Positions 43,291-53,262 of a stretch of DNA of 63,058 nucleotides are shown here, piece after piece. Origin of the DNA: CAXBES01 sp963974915 (lineage in GTDB: Bacteria > Bacteroidota > Bacteroidia > Flavobacteriales > Flavobacteriaceae); assembly GCA_963974915.1 (NCBI GenBank), contig CAXBES010000017.1:1-63058 (forward strand), given 5' to 3'. A program made the translations under genes and the position numbers. The notes beneath the pieces are model-generated. The model was not told the DNA's origin. It worked only from the letters and a program-made list of their open reading frames with translations, and did not search any database. Position 1 is the first letter of the stretch. Each line of letters begins with the position of its first letter.

Positions 43291-44613
43291 ATGAAAAAAT
43301 ACATATATAAAATACTATTCTTTGCTTCTGTCATTGGAACCCTGGTTTCATGTGAGGTGGAAGAATTTTCAGACCTAAATAATCCCGAAGTGGATGCCTT
43401 TTCAGAAAGCTTAACACGAGGTGATTTGCAAGACCTTATTGGAGGAGTTCTCTATAGTACAAGATCAAGATTGGGTACTTATTTTGACGATTGTGGAGTG
43501 ATTGGACGTGAATACTGGAGATTCTCAAGTTCAGATCCGCGTTTTACAACCGATTTACTTGGAGGTGATAATGCTGTATTAGATAACAATACATTTTATA
43601 TCACCGGACCATGGGCAGATAGATACAGAACTGTTAAGAATGCAAATCTTATGTTAGGTTTCTTAGACGCTCAAGAGGACGCAGGAATCTTTTCGGCAGC
43701 AGAAATTAATGCGACCAGAGGTTTTCTTAAAACTCTAATAGGATATGAATTGCTTCTGAATTTAAATCTAACCTACGAAAACGGAATTCGCGTTGATGTG
43801 GCAGATGAGAACAATTTAGGACCATTTGTATCGAATTCTGAAGCTTTGACTGCAATTAGAGGTTTTCTAGTTGATGGAGCAAGTGATTTAAGCAATGGAG
43901 GAGATAGCTTCCCATTCGAATTGCCGTCGGGGTTTGATGGATTTAACGATCCGGCAGGATTTCTTCAAGCTAATAAAGCAATTTCGGCACGTGTAGCTGC
44001 ATACCAAGGTGATGCTACTGCTGTTATAAGTTTCCTGGGAGATTCGTTCTTCGATTTAAACGGAAGTAATGCAACCGGAATTTATTATAATTTCTCTGCC
44101 GATGCTAATGACCTCTTAAATCCAATGTTCTTCCCTGTTGAAGCTTCTACAGCCGGTGCCAGAATTATGGTGCCTTCATTTTTAGCTGATGCTGAGGCCG
44201 GAGATTTGAGATTGAGTAAAGTTCAGCAGCGAAGTGAACCACTAACGTTAGACGATCTAACCGGAGAATATGCTGTTTTTGTATACGAAAGTAATACTGC
44301 TCCAATTCCAATTATACGAAATGAGGAGTTAATACTTTTATATGCTGAAGCAAATATTACTCTAAATCCAGGAGAAGCAGTAAATGCATTAAACGTTGTT
44401 AGAAGTAGTGCAGGTTTGGCCGCTTATACCGGACCAACTGATACAGCTTCATTAGTAAACGAAATGCTTAAACAAAGAAGATATTCTTTATATGCTGAAG
44501 GACACCGTTGGGTGGATATGAGAAGATATGGTAAACTCGATGAATTACCATTGGCTCGACCTGCTGACGATGTGTGGACCATGTTCCCAATTCCTTTAAC
44601 GGAGAATCAATAA
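43291..44613 (+). CDS. RagB/SusD family nutrient-binding outer membrane lipoprotein
   Basis: A 440-residue surface lipoprotein (Cys21 in TLVSCEVEEF) that acts as the lid and ligand-binding partner of the SusC protein encoded just upstream. SusD-type TPR helices and the C-terminal motif LLKQRRYSLYAEGHRWVDMRRYGKL are clear. Its length is a little below the usual 480-550 residues. The operon ends at a strong terminator. The ligand is unknown. Confidence 0.92.
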   Translation: MKKYIYKILFFASVIGTLVSCEVEEFSDLNNPEVDAFSESLTRGDLQDLIGGVLYSTRSRLGTYFDDCGVIGREYWRFSSSDPRFTTDLLGGDNAVLDNNTFYITGPWADRYRTVKNANLMLGFLDAQEDAGIFSAAEINATRGFLKTLIGYELLLNLNLTYENGIRVDVADENNLGPFVSNSEALTAIRGFLVDGASDLSNGGDSFPFELPSGFDGFNDPAGFLQANKAISARVAAYQGDATAVISFLGDSFFDLNGSNATGIYYNFSADANDLLNPMFFPVEASTAGARIMVPSFLADAEAGDLRLSKVQQRSEPLTLDDLTGEYAVFVYESNTAPIPIIRNEELILLYAEANITLNPGEAVNALNVVRSSAGLAAYTGPTDTASLVNEMLKQRRYSLYAEGHRWVDMRRYGKLDELPLARPADDVWTMFPIPLTENQ

Positions 44614-44633
44614 TAACTATATTCTAATAAAAG

Positions 44634-44664
44634 AAAACCCTTTCCAATTTGGAAAGGGTTTTTT
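44634..44664. terminator. Bidirectional terminator after the SusC/SusD pair
   Basis: AAAACCCTTTCC pairs perfectly with GGAAAGGGTTTT over a 5-nt loop and a T tract follows. It separates the SusD gene from the convergent RND efflux operon. Confidence 0.88.
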
Positions 44665-44684
44665 ATTTACATCAACATTTGTAG

Positions 44685-47600
44685 TTACTGTGCTGCTTCT
44701 ATATTTAAATCTTTGGTTTCATTAGCTTCACTTGAAGTATTTCGCTTAGAATGAAGCCACATTTTTAAACGCATTGCGATATAAAAAAGAACCGGTACTA
44801 CGATTAGTGTAAGGAATGTCGCAATTATTAATCCATAGATCACTGTCCAGGCCAATGGTCCCCAAAAGATAACATTATCACCTCCAATGTAAATATTCGC
44901 ATCAAATTCACTTACCAATGTGTAGAAGTTAATATTTAGCCCGATCGCAAGAGGAATTAAACCAAGAATTGTGGTAATAGCCGTTAAGAGCACCGGACGT
45001 AATCTCGCTTTACCGGCTTTTATTATACTAACCAATAAATCGTCCTTACTTAGATAATCTGTTTCATCCAGATCTAATTCATTTTTCTTTCTATCGATCA
45101 ATAATTGAGCATAATCTAACAGGACAACACCATTGTTTACTACAATTCCTGCTAACGATATTATCCCCATCATCGTCATCATAATAACAAAAGACGAACC
45201 TGTGATCACGATTCCTCCAAAAACCCCGATAAAACTCAAGAAGATCGCTATCATGATAATAGCCGGCTTAGAAATAGAGTTAAACTGAAAGATCAGGATA
45301 AAAAATATGAGTCCCAGTCCGGTAAAGAACGCGCCCATAAGAAATGCCATTTGCTTATTTTGCTCCTCGATCTGACCCGTAAAATCAATTTTAATATCTG
45401 AAGGTAAATCGTCAAAATTCCGCATTTCATGTTGTATCTGACTCACAACCGCGCCCGCATCTGTGTAACCCGGAGCCAATGCCGAATAAATAGTAACTAC
45501 TCTTCGGGTATCCCTGTGCTTTATTGCACTAAATCCGGAGCTATTCTTTTGCTTGGCAACCGACGAAATTGGAATCTCTCGCAATTCTCCATTATTAGTC
45601 CTAAAAGTGATACTCTGATTAAATATAGCGCTTGTATTGTATCGACTTTTACTATTAAAGCGTGCATAAATGTCGTAATCTTCACCGTCATTTTTATAAA
45701 TTCCTGCCTTGGTTCCAAAAATCGAATTTCTCAATTGTGAACCAACTTGTCCTGCGCTCACACCTAGTTCACCGGCTTTTTCACGATCAACTTCTACCTG
45801 CATCGCCGGCTTATCTTTATTCACATCAATTTTCAGCTCATCGATAGCTGCGATATTCTTAGTGTTTATAAATTCACGCATCCGCTCGGCAGTCGATATT
45901 AACTCATCGTAATCGTCACCCTCGAGTTCAATATTTATTGGAGATCCTGCCGGGGGTCCGTTGGCATCTTTTTCTACCGAAATTAAAACCCCGGGATATA
46001 TCCCTACTAAGGCCTCCTGTACCTTTTGTCTAAGTAATTCACTGTCTTCACCTCTTCTGTATTTATACTCTCGCATTGAAGCCGTTATCTTTCCCTTATG
46101 AGGCATTTCGGCCGCAGAACCCCCATCGGTTTGTGGATTTCCGGCACCTTCACCTACCTGCGAAACAGCACTTTCAACCATAAAGTTATAATCACCATCT
46201 GTGTATGTGTCGCTGTTCAATACCGAATAGACCTTGTCTTCAATTTCTTTAGTGATAGCATTGGTTTTTTCAATATCGGTACCTTCCGGGTACTCAATAT
46301 ACACGATAATCTGATTGGGCTTATTATCCGGGAAGAACTCAATTTTTGTACGTTGTGAACTTACCGAAATTCCGAAGGACACAAAGGCAAGTAAAAGCAG
46401 TAAGAAGGTTCCGACAATAATTAAATAAGGTCTTTTCTTTTTAAAAGAAGTTGTTAGGTTTCTTTCGTACCAATTCTCAAGTTTTACAAGCGACTTGTTT
46501 TGAAACCTATTAGCCATTTTCCGAAGTACTAATCTGTACACCCATAACATAATAGCGGTAAACACCATAATGGTTCCAATAGCTCTGTATTCACCTCCTA
46601 CCAGAAGAATAAGTAAACCAATTCCTCCCACAATTGACGATATTTTGATCAGGCGTTTCTTTGGCATATCCTTGTCTTCGGTAGTCATAAATTGAGACAC
46701 TAACACCGAATTAAAGAATATGGCTACAATTAACGATGACCCTAGAACGACCGAGAGCGTAATAGGGAAATAGATCATAAATTGTCCCATTAATCCCGGC
46801 CAGAGCCCCAGCGGAATGAACGCAGCCACAGTGGTCGCTGTTGAGATAATTATAGGGAATGCAATTTCACCAATACCTTTTTTAGCTGCTTCAACCCTGC
46901 TCAAGCCTTCTTCATCCATAAGGCGATAAACATTTTCAACAACTACGATTCCGTTATCAACCAGCATCCCCAGCCCCATAATAAGTCCAAATAGGATCAT
47001 GGTATTCATTGTATATCCTAATTGATTCAGAATCATTAGGGACATAAACATTGACATAGGAATCGCAAATCCAACGAACAGAGCATTTTTAAATCCGAGG
47101 AAGAACATTAAAACACTTACAACTAAAATAATTCCGAAGATAATATTGTTTACCAGATCGTCTACCTGTCCTATTGTTTTCGATGATTGGTCATTTGCTA
47201 TGGAAATATCGAGATTAGGGGGAAATACATTTTCTTTGGCATCGGCAACAATAAGTTCAATTTTTTCAGCTGCGGTAACCATATTCTTTCCGGAGCGCTT
47301 TTTTACATCCAGCATAACAACTCTATGTCCAAATTCACGGGCATAGGTCGTTCTGTCTTTTTCTTTAAAGCTAACCGTTGCAATATCTTTTAAGTAAACG
47401 ATATTTCCATTATCAGATTTTACTACAAAATCTTCAAGATCTGAGGGGTCTTCGATCTCTCCTAAAATTCGGATAGTACGTCTTTGTCCGCTGGTAATTA
47501 AGTTTCCTGCAGACATAGTTGTATTTCCATTACTAATCGCACTGGTAATATCCTGAAAACTCACAGAAGAAGCCATCATCTTATAGATATCGACTGCAAC

Positions 47601-48200
47601 TTCAACCTCTTTTTCCTGAGCTCCACGAATATCAACTTGCTTTATTTCCGGAAGGTCTTCGATCTCATCCTGAAGATACTCACCAAATTCTTTGAGTCTT
47701 GCGACCGTATAATCTCCCGAAATATTAATGTTTAAAATGGGCATTTCTTCGGAAAGGCTCAATTCGAAAATATTGGGTTCAACCTTTGCTCCGTTAAAAG
47801 TAGGCCAATCTTCTCCCGAAGTTTCAGAATCGATTTCATCCTTTACCTTCTGAAGCGCAAGTTCTACCGATATGTCTTCGTCGAACTCAACAACGATCAT
47901 TGAATAATCTTCCTGCGAAGTTGAAGTTAGCTCAACTACATTACTTACAGTTTTGAGTTTGTCTTCAAGAGGATCGGTGATAAGTTTTTCTATGTCTTCG
48001 GCGGTATTTCCGGGGAAAAGTGAACTAACATAGATTTTAGTTTCTCTGATTTCCGGAAAACTTTCACGTGGCATGCTAAAGTATGCCGTTATTCCGAGAT
48101 ATAAAATGAGCGCCATGATCACATAGATCGTGGTCTTGTTATTTATAGCCCAGGAGGATAATTTAAACTCCTTTTCGGTGTTTTTTCTCTTTTTTTCCAT
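44685..48200 (-). CDS. RND family efflux transporter permease
   Basis: A 1171-residue inner-membrane proton-driven pump. It has the usual two-fold RND layout: helices near 22-40, 330-510, 600-620 and 930-1150, with two large periplasmic loops. TM4 carries GMLVDNGIVVVENVYRL, with the proton-relay Asp followed by Asn instead of a second Asp. An extra hydrophobic pair about residues 525-570 (IVGGIGLLILLVGG, IMVFTAIMLWVYRLVL) makes it longer than AcrB. It would work with the adaptor and TolC proteins encoded upstream to expel drugs, metals or other toxic compounds; the substrate is not deducible. Confidence 0.92.
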   Translation of the reverse strand: MEKKRKNTEKEFKLSSWAINNKTTIYVIMALILYLGITAYFSMPRESFPEIRETKIYVSSLFPGNTAEDIEKLITDPLEDKLKTVSNVVELTSTSQEDYSMIVVEFDEDISVELALQKVKDEIDSETSGEDWPTFNGAKVEPNIFELSLSEEMPILNINISGDYTVARLKEFGEYLQDEIEDLPEIKQVDIRGAQEKEVEVAVDIYKMMASSVSFQDITSAISNGNTTMSAGNLITSGQRRTIRILGEIEDPSDLEDFVVKSDNGNIVYLKDIATVSFKEKDRTTYAREFGHRVVMLDVKKRSGKNMVTAAEKIELIVADAKENVFPPNLDISIANDQSSKTIGQVDDLVNNIIFGIILVVSVLMFFLGFKNALFVGFAIPMSMFMSLMILNQLGYTMNTMILFGLIMGLGMLVDNGIVVVENVYRLMDEEGLSRVEAAKKGIGEIAFPIIISTATTVAAFIPLGLWPGLMGQFMIYFPITLSVVLGSSLIVAIFFNSVLVSQFMTTEDKDMPKKRLIKISSIVGGIGLLILLVGGEYRAIGTIMVFTAIMLWVYRLVLRKMANRFQNKSLVKLENWYERNLTTSFKKKRPYLIIVGTFLLLLLAFVSFGISVSSQRTKIEFFPDNKPNQIIVYIEYPEGTDIEKTNAITKEIEDKVYSVLNSDTYTDGDYNFMVESAVSQVGEGAGNPQTDGGSAAEMPHKGKITASMREYKYRRGEDSELLRQKVQEALVGIYPGVLISVEKDANGPPAGSPINIELEGDDYDELISTAERMREFINTKNIAAIDELKIDVNKDKPAMQVEVDREKAGELGVSAGQVGSQLRNSIFGTKAGIYKNDGEDYDIYARFNSKSRYNTSAIFNQSITFRTNNGELREIPISSVAKQKNSSGFSAIKHRDTRRVVTIYSALAPGYTDAGAVVSQIQHEMRNFDDLPSDIKIDFTGQIEEQNKQMAFLMGAFFTGLGLIFFILIFQFNSISKPAIIMIAIFLSFIGVFGGIVITGSSFVIMMTMMGIISLAGIVVNNGVVLLDYAQLLIDRKKNELDLDETDYLSKDDLLVSIIKAGKARLRPVLLTAITTILGLIPLAIGLNINFYTLVSEFDANIYIGGDNVIFWGPLAWTVIYGLIIATFLTLIVVPVLFYIAMRLKMWLHSKRNTSSEANETKDLNIEAAQ

Positions 48201-48211
48201 CTAACAGAGGC

Positions 48212-49381
48212 TTAGTATTTAATAATTTTTACAGTTTGTCCATCTTCTACACTACGGGCTCCTTCCACAATGATTTCATCCCCATCCTTAATTCCTTCAG
48301 TAACCTCAATTACATCCCCTTGTGTTCTCCCTGTAGAAATTATAACTCTCTTTGCCACGCCTTTGCCGTCTTCAATATTTTCTATTACATAAATGTATTG
48401 CTCACCATCTGCGTTTTCAGAAATTATACTTTGCGGGATTAACAATGCGTTCTCATTTGTATAGTCGTTGATTAACAAACGCGCGGTTAAATTGGGCTTT
48501 ATCGACTTATCCTTGTTTGGCACATCAATTTCTATCTTAAAAGTTCTGTTATTCGGATTTATGTAGTTTCCGGTTTGTCGTACTTTCGAGTCTATTTTCT
48601 TTCCAAGTACAGGAAAATTAACCTCAACTTCTTTACCTTCAGTTATATCATTGATGTAAGTTTCGGGAACGTCGGTTTCAATATACATATCGCTAAGATT
48701 TACGATACGAATCAATTGGGTTTGTCCCGGAGAAACAACACTTCCCTTTTCACTTATTACATCATCAATAGTTCCCGAAAAAGGCGCGCGTACATTCGAT
48801 TTTCCCAACTGACTTCTCATTTGATTAACAGCTTCTTGTTGTGCTTCATAAGAAGATTTAGCTTGTAAATACTGGATCTCACTTCCAATTTTCTGCTCCC
48901 ATAAACGCTTTTGGCGCTCAAAAGTGGTTTTAGCTAAATCGGCTTGGATCTGCATTTGTGCAACTTGCTGACTCATACCCCCATCATCTATTTTAGCGAG
49001 TAACTGTCCCTTGCTAACCCTGTCGCCCGCTTTTACATAAACAGCAGTTAAGATTCCGGACATTTCAGGAGTAATTACAATATTTTGCTTGGTCTCTACA
49101 CTTCCTTGCAATTCCAGATAGTGCGTAAAATTTTCCTTTTCGGCCGTTAGGGTTGTAATTAAAGGCACCTTCGCATTAGGGTTTAATTCTCCTAGTTTCT
49201 CGTCTAAAAGCTTTAACTGAGCATTTACTTCCTGTTGTTGGGTTACCAGTGCGTCTCTTTTTTTCTGAATAGCAGCGATATCGTTAGAAGCAATTACAGA
49301 TTCTATAGATTCATTAGTTTCACCACCTCCACAAGATAAGAGTAGCAGCGAGAGAGTGAATAAGGTTAATATATTCTTCAT
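48212..49381 (-). CDS. RND efflux periplasmic adaptor (membrane fusion protein)
   Basis: A 389-residue lipoprotein adaptor. The start at 49381 is chosen because a lipoprotein signal follows it (MKNILTLFTLSLLLLSCGGG, Cys17); an upstream ATG at 49456 would add 25 residues without signal character. Domains: a short coiled coil (about 35-65, KKRDALVTQQQEVNAQLKLLDEKL), a lipoyl-like hairpin (ITPEMSGILTAVYVKAGDRVSKGQLLAKIDD), an alpha-hairpin and beta-barrel and membrane-proximal domains. It bridges the RND pump and the TolC-family channel. The pump gene starts 11 nt downstream. Confidence 0.9.
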   Translation of the reverse strand: MKNILTLFTLSLLLLSCGGGETNESIESVIASNDIAAIQKKRDALVTQQQEVNAQLKLLDEKLGELNPNAKVPLITTLTAEKENFTHYLELQGSVETKQNIVITPEMSGILTAVYVKAGDRVSKGQLLAKIDDGGMSQQVAQMQIQADLAKTTFERQKRLWEQKIGSEIQYLQAKSSYEAQQEAVNQMRSQLGKSNVRAPFSGTIDDVISEKGSVVSPGQTQLIRIVNLSDMYIETDVPETYINDITEGKEVEVNFPVLGKKIDSKVRQTGNYINPNNRTFKIEIDVPNKDKSIKPNLTARLLINDYTNENALLIPQSIISENADGEQYIYVIENIEDGKGVAKRVIISTGRTQGDVIEVTEGIKDGDEIIVEGARSVEDGQTVKIIKY

Positions 49382-49467
49382 TTTAAAGGATTTTATTGTT
49401 TTTTGAATTGATGAGTTGAAAGGTTTTATATAGTTTGTTACGTTATAATTATACATGTAAGCTCGAA

Positions 49468-50847
49468 TTAATATTTGTTTTTGAGTTCTTCCGATTCAAT
49501 TCGAACTTCCGGAACATTTAATACTGTTTCTAAGTTGGCTTTCGCATTTAATACATCTAACATAGACTGAAAGTATTGTTGCTGCGCCGAATATAATTGT
49601 GTTTGCGCCTGACGAAGATCAAAACTCGTAGAAAGCCCTTCGGTAAATTTTATTTGGTTCTTATTTTCTATTCGTTCTGCCAGCGCAATATTCTTCTTAG
49701 AATTTTCATAGTTTTCTATGGCGAATTGATAATTACTTTTTGCTGTGTTTAGTTCCAGTCTAACCTGCTCTCTGGTTTCTTCAAGTTCTGTTTTAGCCTG
49801 ATCTAATGCTATTTTGGCACGTTGGGTACTCGCACTTCTCATTCCACTACTAAAAATGGGAACATTTAAACTCACGCCTAGTACAGATGATTGAAACCAT
49901 CTCTGGTCTCCATTGAAAAAACTAAAATCATCACTGTTGGCAGAAGTTCCATAATTTAGAAAAGCCGAAAGTTGAGGTAATGCCTTGCTCTTTTCCAATT
50001 GCATTTCAAGATCACGCTGCTCGGTAAGATTGTATGCTATTTTGTAATCAACGTTTTCTTCTATATTTAACGAACTGTCCATTAAAGTTAAGCTGATGTT
50101 TTGTTGTACCAGATCGTCTAAAGTGTCTTCAAAGATGACCTCGTCATTTACCGGAATTCCAAGGGCAGCATTAAACATCTGACTAGCAATTTCTCTGGTT
50201 CTGCGAGCATTGTTTAGCTGTGTTTCGATATCTAATAAAGTGATTTCCAATTGCTCCACACTTTCCTGTTCGGTCAAGCCGTTTTCATATATTTTGCGAG
50301 TTTCGAAGAGGTTTTTATCCAGATTAACTCTGTTTTTTTCAAAAATTTCAATAAGTTCTTCGGAAAGTAACACGCTGCCATATGCGTTTATCACTCCTTT
50401 TCTAACTTCTAAGTTGGTTTTTTCGGCGGCGTTTTCTGAAAAATCTAAAAATGCTTTTGCAGCTTTAAGTCCAACAAGATAACTACCGTCGAAGATCAAC
50501 TGATTTAGAGTTGCAACGGCCGAAGCATTTTGTTTTGTGCCAAACGTAACAGGAACAAAAGTGCCGGGTTCACCTCCGGCAATTTCTCCCGGAATTAAAG
50601 TAACAGGTTGCTTAATGTTGTTTTGATAGTTGACGGCTCCACTTATTTGGGGGAGTCCGGTGGCTGTGGTTTCCCACTTCTGTTTTATGGCTTTAGCAAT
50701 ATCACGACGTGCATTGAGTGCAGTATAGTTGCTGTCTAAAGCGAAGGCAATAGCTTCTTCAAGATTAAAACTATGAGTTGTTTTTTGTTGGGCAAATGTC
50801 ACATTGCTTATCAAAATTATGCCTGTAATGAGAATTTTTCTAAACAT
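49468..50847 (-). CDS. TolC family outer-membrane efflux protein
   Basis: A 459-residue outer-membrane channel protein with a signal peptide (1-19, ending VTFAQ) and two repeats of long helices (about 20-225 and 260-450), such as ITLLDIETQLNNARRTREIASQMFNAALGIP and RQAQTQLYSAQQQYFQSMLDVLNAKANLE. Its gene lies 3 nt after the tetR-family gene and before the adaptor gene, so the whole tripartite pump is encoded in one operon. Confidence 0.91.
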   Translation of the reverse strand: MFRKILITGIILISNVTFAQQKTTHSFNLEEAIAFALDSNYTALNARRDIAKAIKQKWETTATGLPQISGAVNYQNNIKQPVTLIPGEIAGGEPGTFVPVTFGTKQNASAVATLNQLIFDGSYLVGLKAAKAFLDFSENAAEKTNLEVRKGVINAYGSVLLSEELIEIFEKNRVNLDKNLFETRKIYENGLTEQESVEQLEITLLDIETQLNNARRTREIASQMFNAALGIPVNDEVIFEDTLDDLVQQNISLTLMDSSLNIEENVDYKIAYNLTEQRDLEMQLEKSKALPQLSAFLNYGTSANSDDFSFFNGDQRWFQSSVLGVSLNVPIFSSGMRSASTQRAKIALDQAKTELEETREQVRLELNTAKSNYQFAIENYENSKKNIALAERIENKNQIKFTEGLSTSFDLRQAQTQLYSAQQQYFQSMLDVLNAKANLETVLNVPEVRIESEELKNKY

Positions 50848-50850
50848 TCG

Positions 50851-51450
50851 TTAGTTCTTATTTATAAATTTTTTGAGCGTGCGTAATCCTTTTTCTGTAA
50901 CAATACCCCTTAAGTGGTACTCCAGATAATCTTCCATTAACTGCACCCTGTTAAACAGATTTGATGGAAATAAAGTGTCATCTTTTATTTTAGTAATCCC
51001 CATAAAATAGAGTCTTGAGATTATCTCAACATTCATATTTACACGATACAGTCCAAGTTCAATTCCTCTAGACAGATTTTTCTTTGTGCATTCCTGCATT
51101 TTCTCGAATTGTTTCGATTTTAACTGTTCATATATTTCGGGGTAATATTTTTGTAACTGATATTGAGGAGAAGATTTTTCATCCTTAAGCCGCAGTAGCA
51201 TGAATTTCTTGATTTCATACAACTCTTCAATAGGATCCTTGTCTAACGCACAAATACAATCTATTCCGTGCGAAATATTTTCAACGATCGCGAGAGTGGT
51301 CTCGCGTACTAATTCGGTCTTATTGTTATAATGTGTGTAAATGGTTTTTTTTGATATCCCCATTTCATTGGCAATATCATCCATGGTAACACTCTTAAAA
51401 CCAAGGTTTATAAAGAGTTCTGCTGCTTTTTGAATTATTTTATCTTTCAT
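50851..51450 (-). CDS. TetR/AcrR family transcriptional regulator
   Basis: A 199-residue repressor-type regulator. An N-terminal helix-turn-helix (VTMDDIANEMGISKKTIYTHYNNKTELV) is followed by a ligand-sensing helical domain. The start is placed at 51450 (MKDKIIQKAAELF), because a perfect -7 element lies at 51460-51467 and a longer start at 51489 would be upstream of the transcription start. It is the first gene of the efflux operon, 3 nt before the TolC gene, so it most likely controls its own operon in response to a pump substrate. Confidence 0.9.
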   Translation of the reverse strand: MKDKIIQKAAELFINLGFKSVTMDDIANEMGISKKTIYTHYNNKTELVRETTLAIVENISHGIDCICALDKDPIEELYEIKKFMLLRLKDEKSSPQYQLQKYYPEIYEQLKSKQFEKMQECTKKNLSRGIELGLYRVNMNVEIISRLYFMGITKIKDDTLFPSNLFNRVQLMEDYLEYHLRGIVTEKGLRTLKKFINKN

Positions 51451-51459
51451 AACGGTCGG

Positions 51460-51467
51460 CAAATATA
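51460..51467 (-). promoter_or_regulatory. -7 promoter element of the tetR-efflux operon
   Basis: TATATTTG on the minus strand matches TAnnTTTG perfectly and leaves a leader of only about 5 nt before the ATG at 51450. Confidence 0.5.
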
Positions 51468-51592
51468 CAACAGGAAACTTTAAAAACAATTAAAGTTTCC
51501 AAAGTTTTAATGATTTGTTAACATTTTCGATTTTCGAGATGGACAACTATTATTTTTAGGAAATATTATCGCTGCATTTACTATGCTTCACT

Positions 51593-51600
51593 TATTTTTG
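51593..51600 (+). promoter_or_regulatory. -7 promoter element of the polyprenyl synthase gene
   Basis: TATTTTTG is a perfect match to TAnnTTTG, 16 nt before the ATG at 51617. Confidence 0.5.
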
Positions 51601-51616
51601 TTGCAAAATTTTTAAA

Positions 51617-52591
51617 ATGAAATTATTAGAAAAGTATAGTAGTGAACTAGATGCGGCGTTAAGAGATAGAAATATTGTAAAAGAACCTCATCAGCTTTAC
51701 GATCCTATAGACTATATTTTGTCTTTAGGTGGAAAGCGTTTGCGTCCTATTCTTACGCTAATGACATGTGATTTTTTTGGCATGGATTATAAAAAAGCAA
51801 TGGATGCGGCATTGGCTGTGGAATTGTTTCATAATTTTTCATTAATTCATGATGATATTATGGATAATGCGCCATTGAGAAGAGGAAATGAAACAGTTCA
51901 TGAAAAATGGGATGTGAATACCGGTATCCTTTCAGGGGATGCTATGTTGATTCTTGCATATCAATATTTCGAAAATTATGAACCTCTAATGTTTCAGCAG
52001 CTCGCAAAATTATTTAGTAAAACGGCCTTACAAGTATGTGAAGGACAACAATACGATGTTGATTTTGAAACTCGTGATGATGTTGTCTTGAGCGAATACA
52101 TTAAAATGATCGATTATAAAACTGCTGTACTTATAGGTGCTGCAATGAAAATGGGATCAATAGTAGCCGGTGCTTCCGAAAGTTGTGGCGAAGCTATATA
52201 TAAGTTCGGGAGAAGTTTGGGCATCGCATTTCAATTACAGGATGATTATTTAGATGCCTTCGGAAACCCTGAAACCTTCGGAAAGCAGGTGGGGGGTGAT
52301 ATAATTGCGAATAAGAAGACATTCTTGTATTTAACAGCCTTCGAAAAAGGTAATAAATCGCAAAAAGACGAACTTATTCACTTATTTAGTATCAGTCCGA
52401 AGGACGCTTCAGATAAAATTAAAACAGTAACTTCCATTTTTGAAACTTCCGGCGCTTCCGAAGATATTCAGAATGAAATAGAAAAATACACAAAACAGGC
52501 GAATCGTATTTTAGACGGCATCGATATTTCAGCAGAAAACAAAGAAAAACTTCGTGAGTTTGGAGCCTGGCTAATGAAACGGACAGTTTAG
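51617..52591 (+). CDS. Polyprenyl synthetase family protein
   Basis: A 324-residue trans-isoprenyl diphosphate synthase (farnesyl or geranylgeranyl type). Both aspartate-rich Mg-binding motifs are present: HDDIMDNAPLRRGNETVHEKW (first) and LQDDYLDAFGNPETFGKQVGGD (second), as is GGKRLRPILTLMTCD. It elongates isopentenyl diphosphate units for menaquinone, carotenoid or undecaprenyl synthesis. The chain length made cannot be set with confidence. It has its own promoter and is divergent from the tetR operon. Confidence 0.9.
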   Translation: MKLLEKYSSELDAALRDRNIVKEPHQLYDPIDYILSLGGKRLRPILTLMTCDFFGMDYKKAMDAALAVELFHNFSLIHDDIMDNAPLRRGNETVHEKWDVNTGILSGDAMLILAYQYFENYEPLMFQQLAKLFSKTALQVCEGQQYDVDFETRDDVVLSEYIKMIDYKTAVLIGAAMKMGSIVAGASESCGEAIYKFGRSLGIAFQLQDDYLDAFGNPETFGKQVGGDIIANKKTFLYLTAFEKGNKSQKDELIHLFSISPKDASDKIKTVTSIFETSGASEDIQNEIEKYTKQANRILDGIDISAENKEKLREFGAWLMKRTV

Positions 52592-52654
52592 GAGGGAGAA
52601 GTAGCTATAAGTAGGAAGTTGGAAGCAAAAGATATTCTTAAAAGTATCTTTAAA

Positions 52655-53194
52655 TCAAAAATAAACTCTCACAAAGGGTATAAAGGCACTGGCATAAACG
52701 CTTTTTGCGTCGTCATACAGTACATCATACCGCAAGCCAATTGTAAAATGTTGTTGTCTAAAACCAGCTCCTAGAAATAATGCCGGATACCAATAATTGG
52801 TTTCGGGTTGGGTAATGAATACTACTCCCGGATCGTACTTTCTATTTACATTTAGCTCCTCAAATTCTGCAGATAATTGCAATTGGGGTATCACATTGTA
52901 AAGCCCTATCACACTTCCGCCAAGTATAGTAGATTCATAAAAGTTTTTCTGTTTGTTGTAAGTTGCATTAAGACCAACTCCTAGTGAAAATTGCTCATTA
53001 AAGTCATAGATGGCGCTGGGGGCCAATGTTCCACTAAAAAAACCATCTCCGAAACTTAAACCTAATCCACCGCCAATTCGAACATTAGACCAAAATGTTG
53101 AAGATTGATCTTGAGCTTTTAAAGAAGTTGTCGTCGTAAAAAATAATAAGAGAATCATTAATTTTTGCAAATTGAAAGAAAGGACGATTGGCAT
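52655..53194 (-). CDS. Outer-membrane beta-barrel-like protein
   Basis: A 179-residue exported protein. The signal ends at SLKAQ near residue 28. The mature part has eight or so beta-hairpin-like strands with aromatic ends (IRIGGGLGLSFGDGFFSGTLAPSAIYDF, FTIGLRYDVLYD, SAFIPFVRVYF) and a final Phe, as in small outer-membrane barrels. The N terminus is uncertain: starts are possible at 53194, at a TTG at 53167 (LQKLMILLLFF) or at 53158. Its function is unknown. It lies opposite and upstream of sucA. Confidence 0.65.
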   Translation of the reverse strand: MPIVLSFNLQKLMILLLFFTTTTSLKAQDQSSTFWSNVRIGGGLGLSFGDGFFSGTLAPSAIYDFNEQFSLGVGLNATYNKQKNFYESTILGGSVIGLYNVIPQLQLSAEFEELNVNRKYDPGVVFITQPETNYWYPALFLGAGFRQQHFTIGLRYDVLYDDAKSVYASAFIPFVRVYF

Positions 53195-53262
53195 TAAGAA
53201 TCTTTTAAGAGTTTTACTCTATAAATATATAAAATCGAGGAATGTAGTTTACGGATTTGTTG

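Noticed and set aside
51451..51489. Longer N terminus for the TetR-family regulator
   Set aside because: It would begin upstream of the -7 element at 51460-51467, so it could not be in the transcript.
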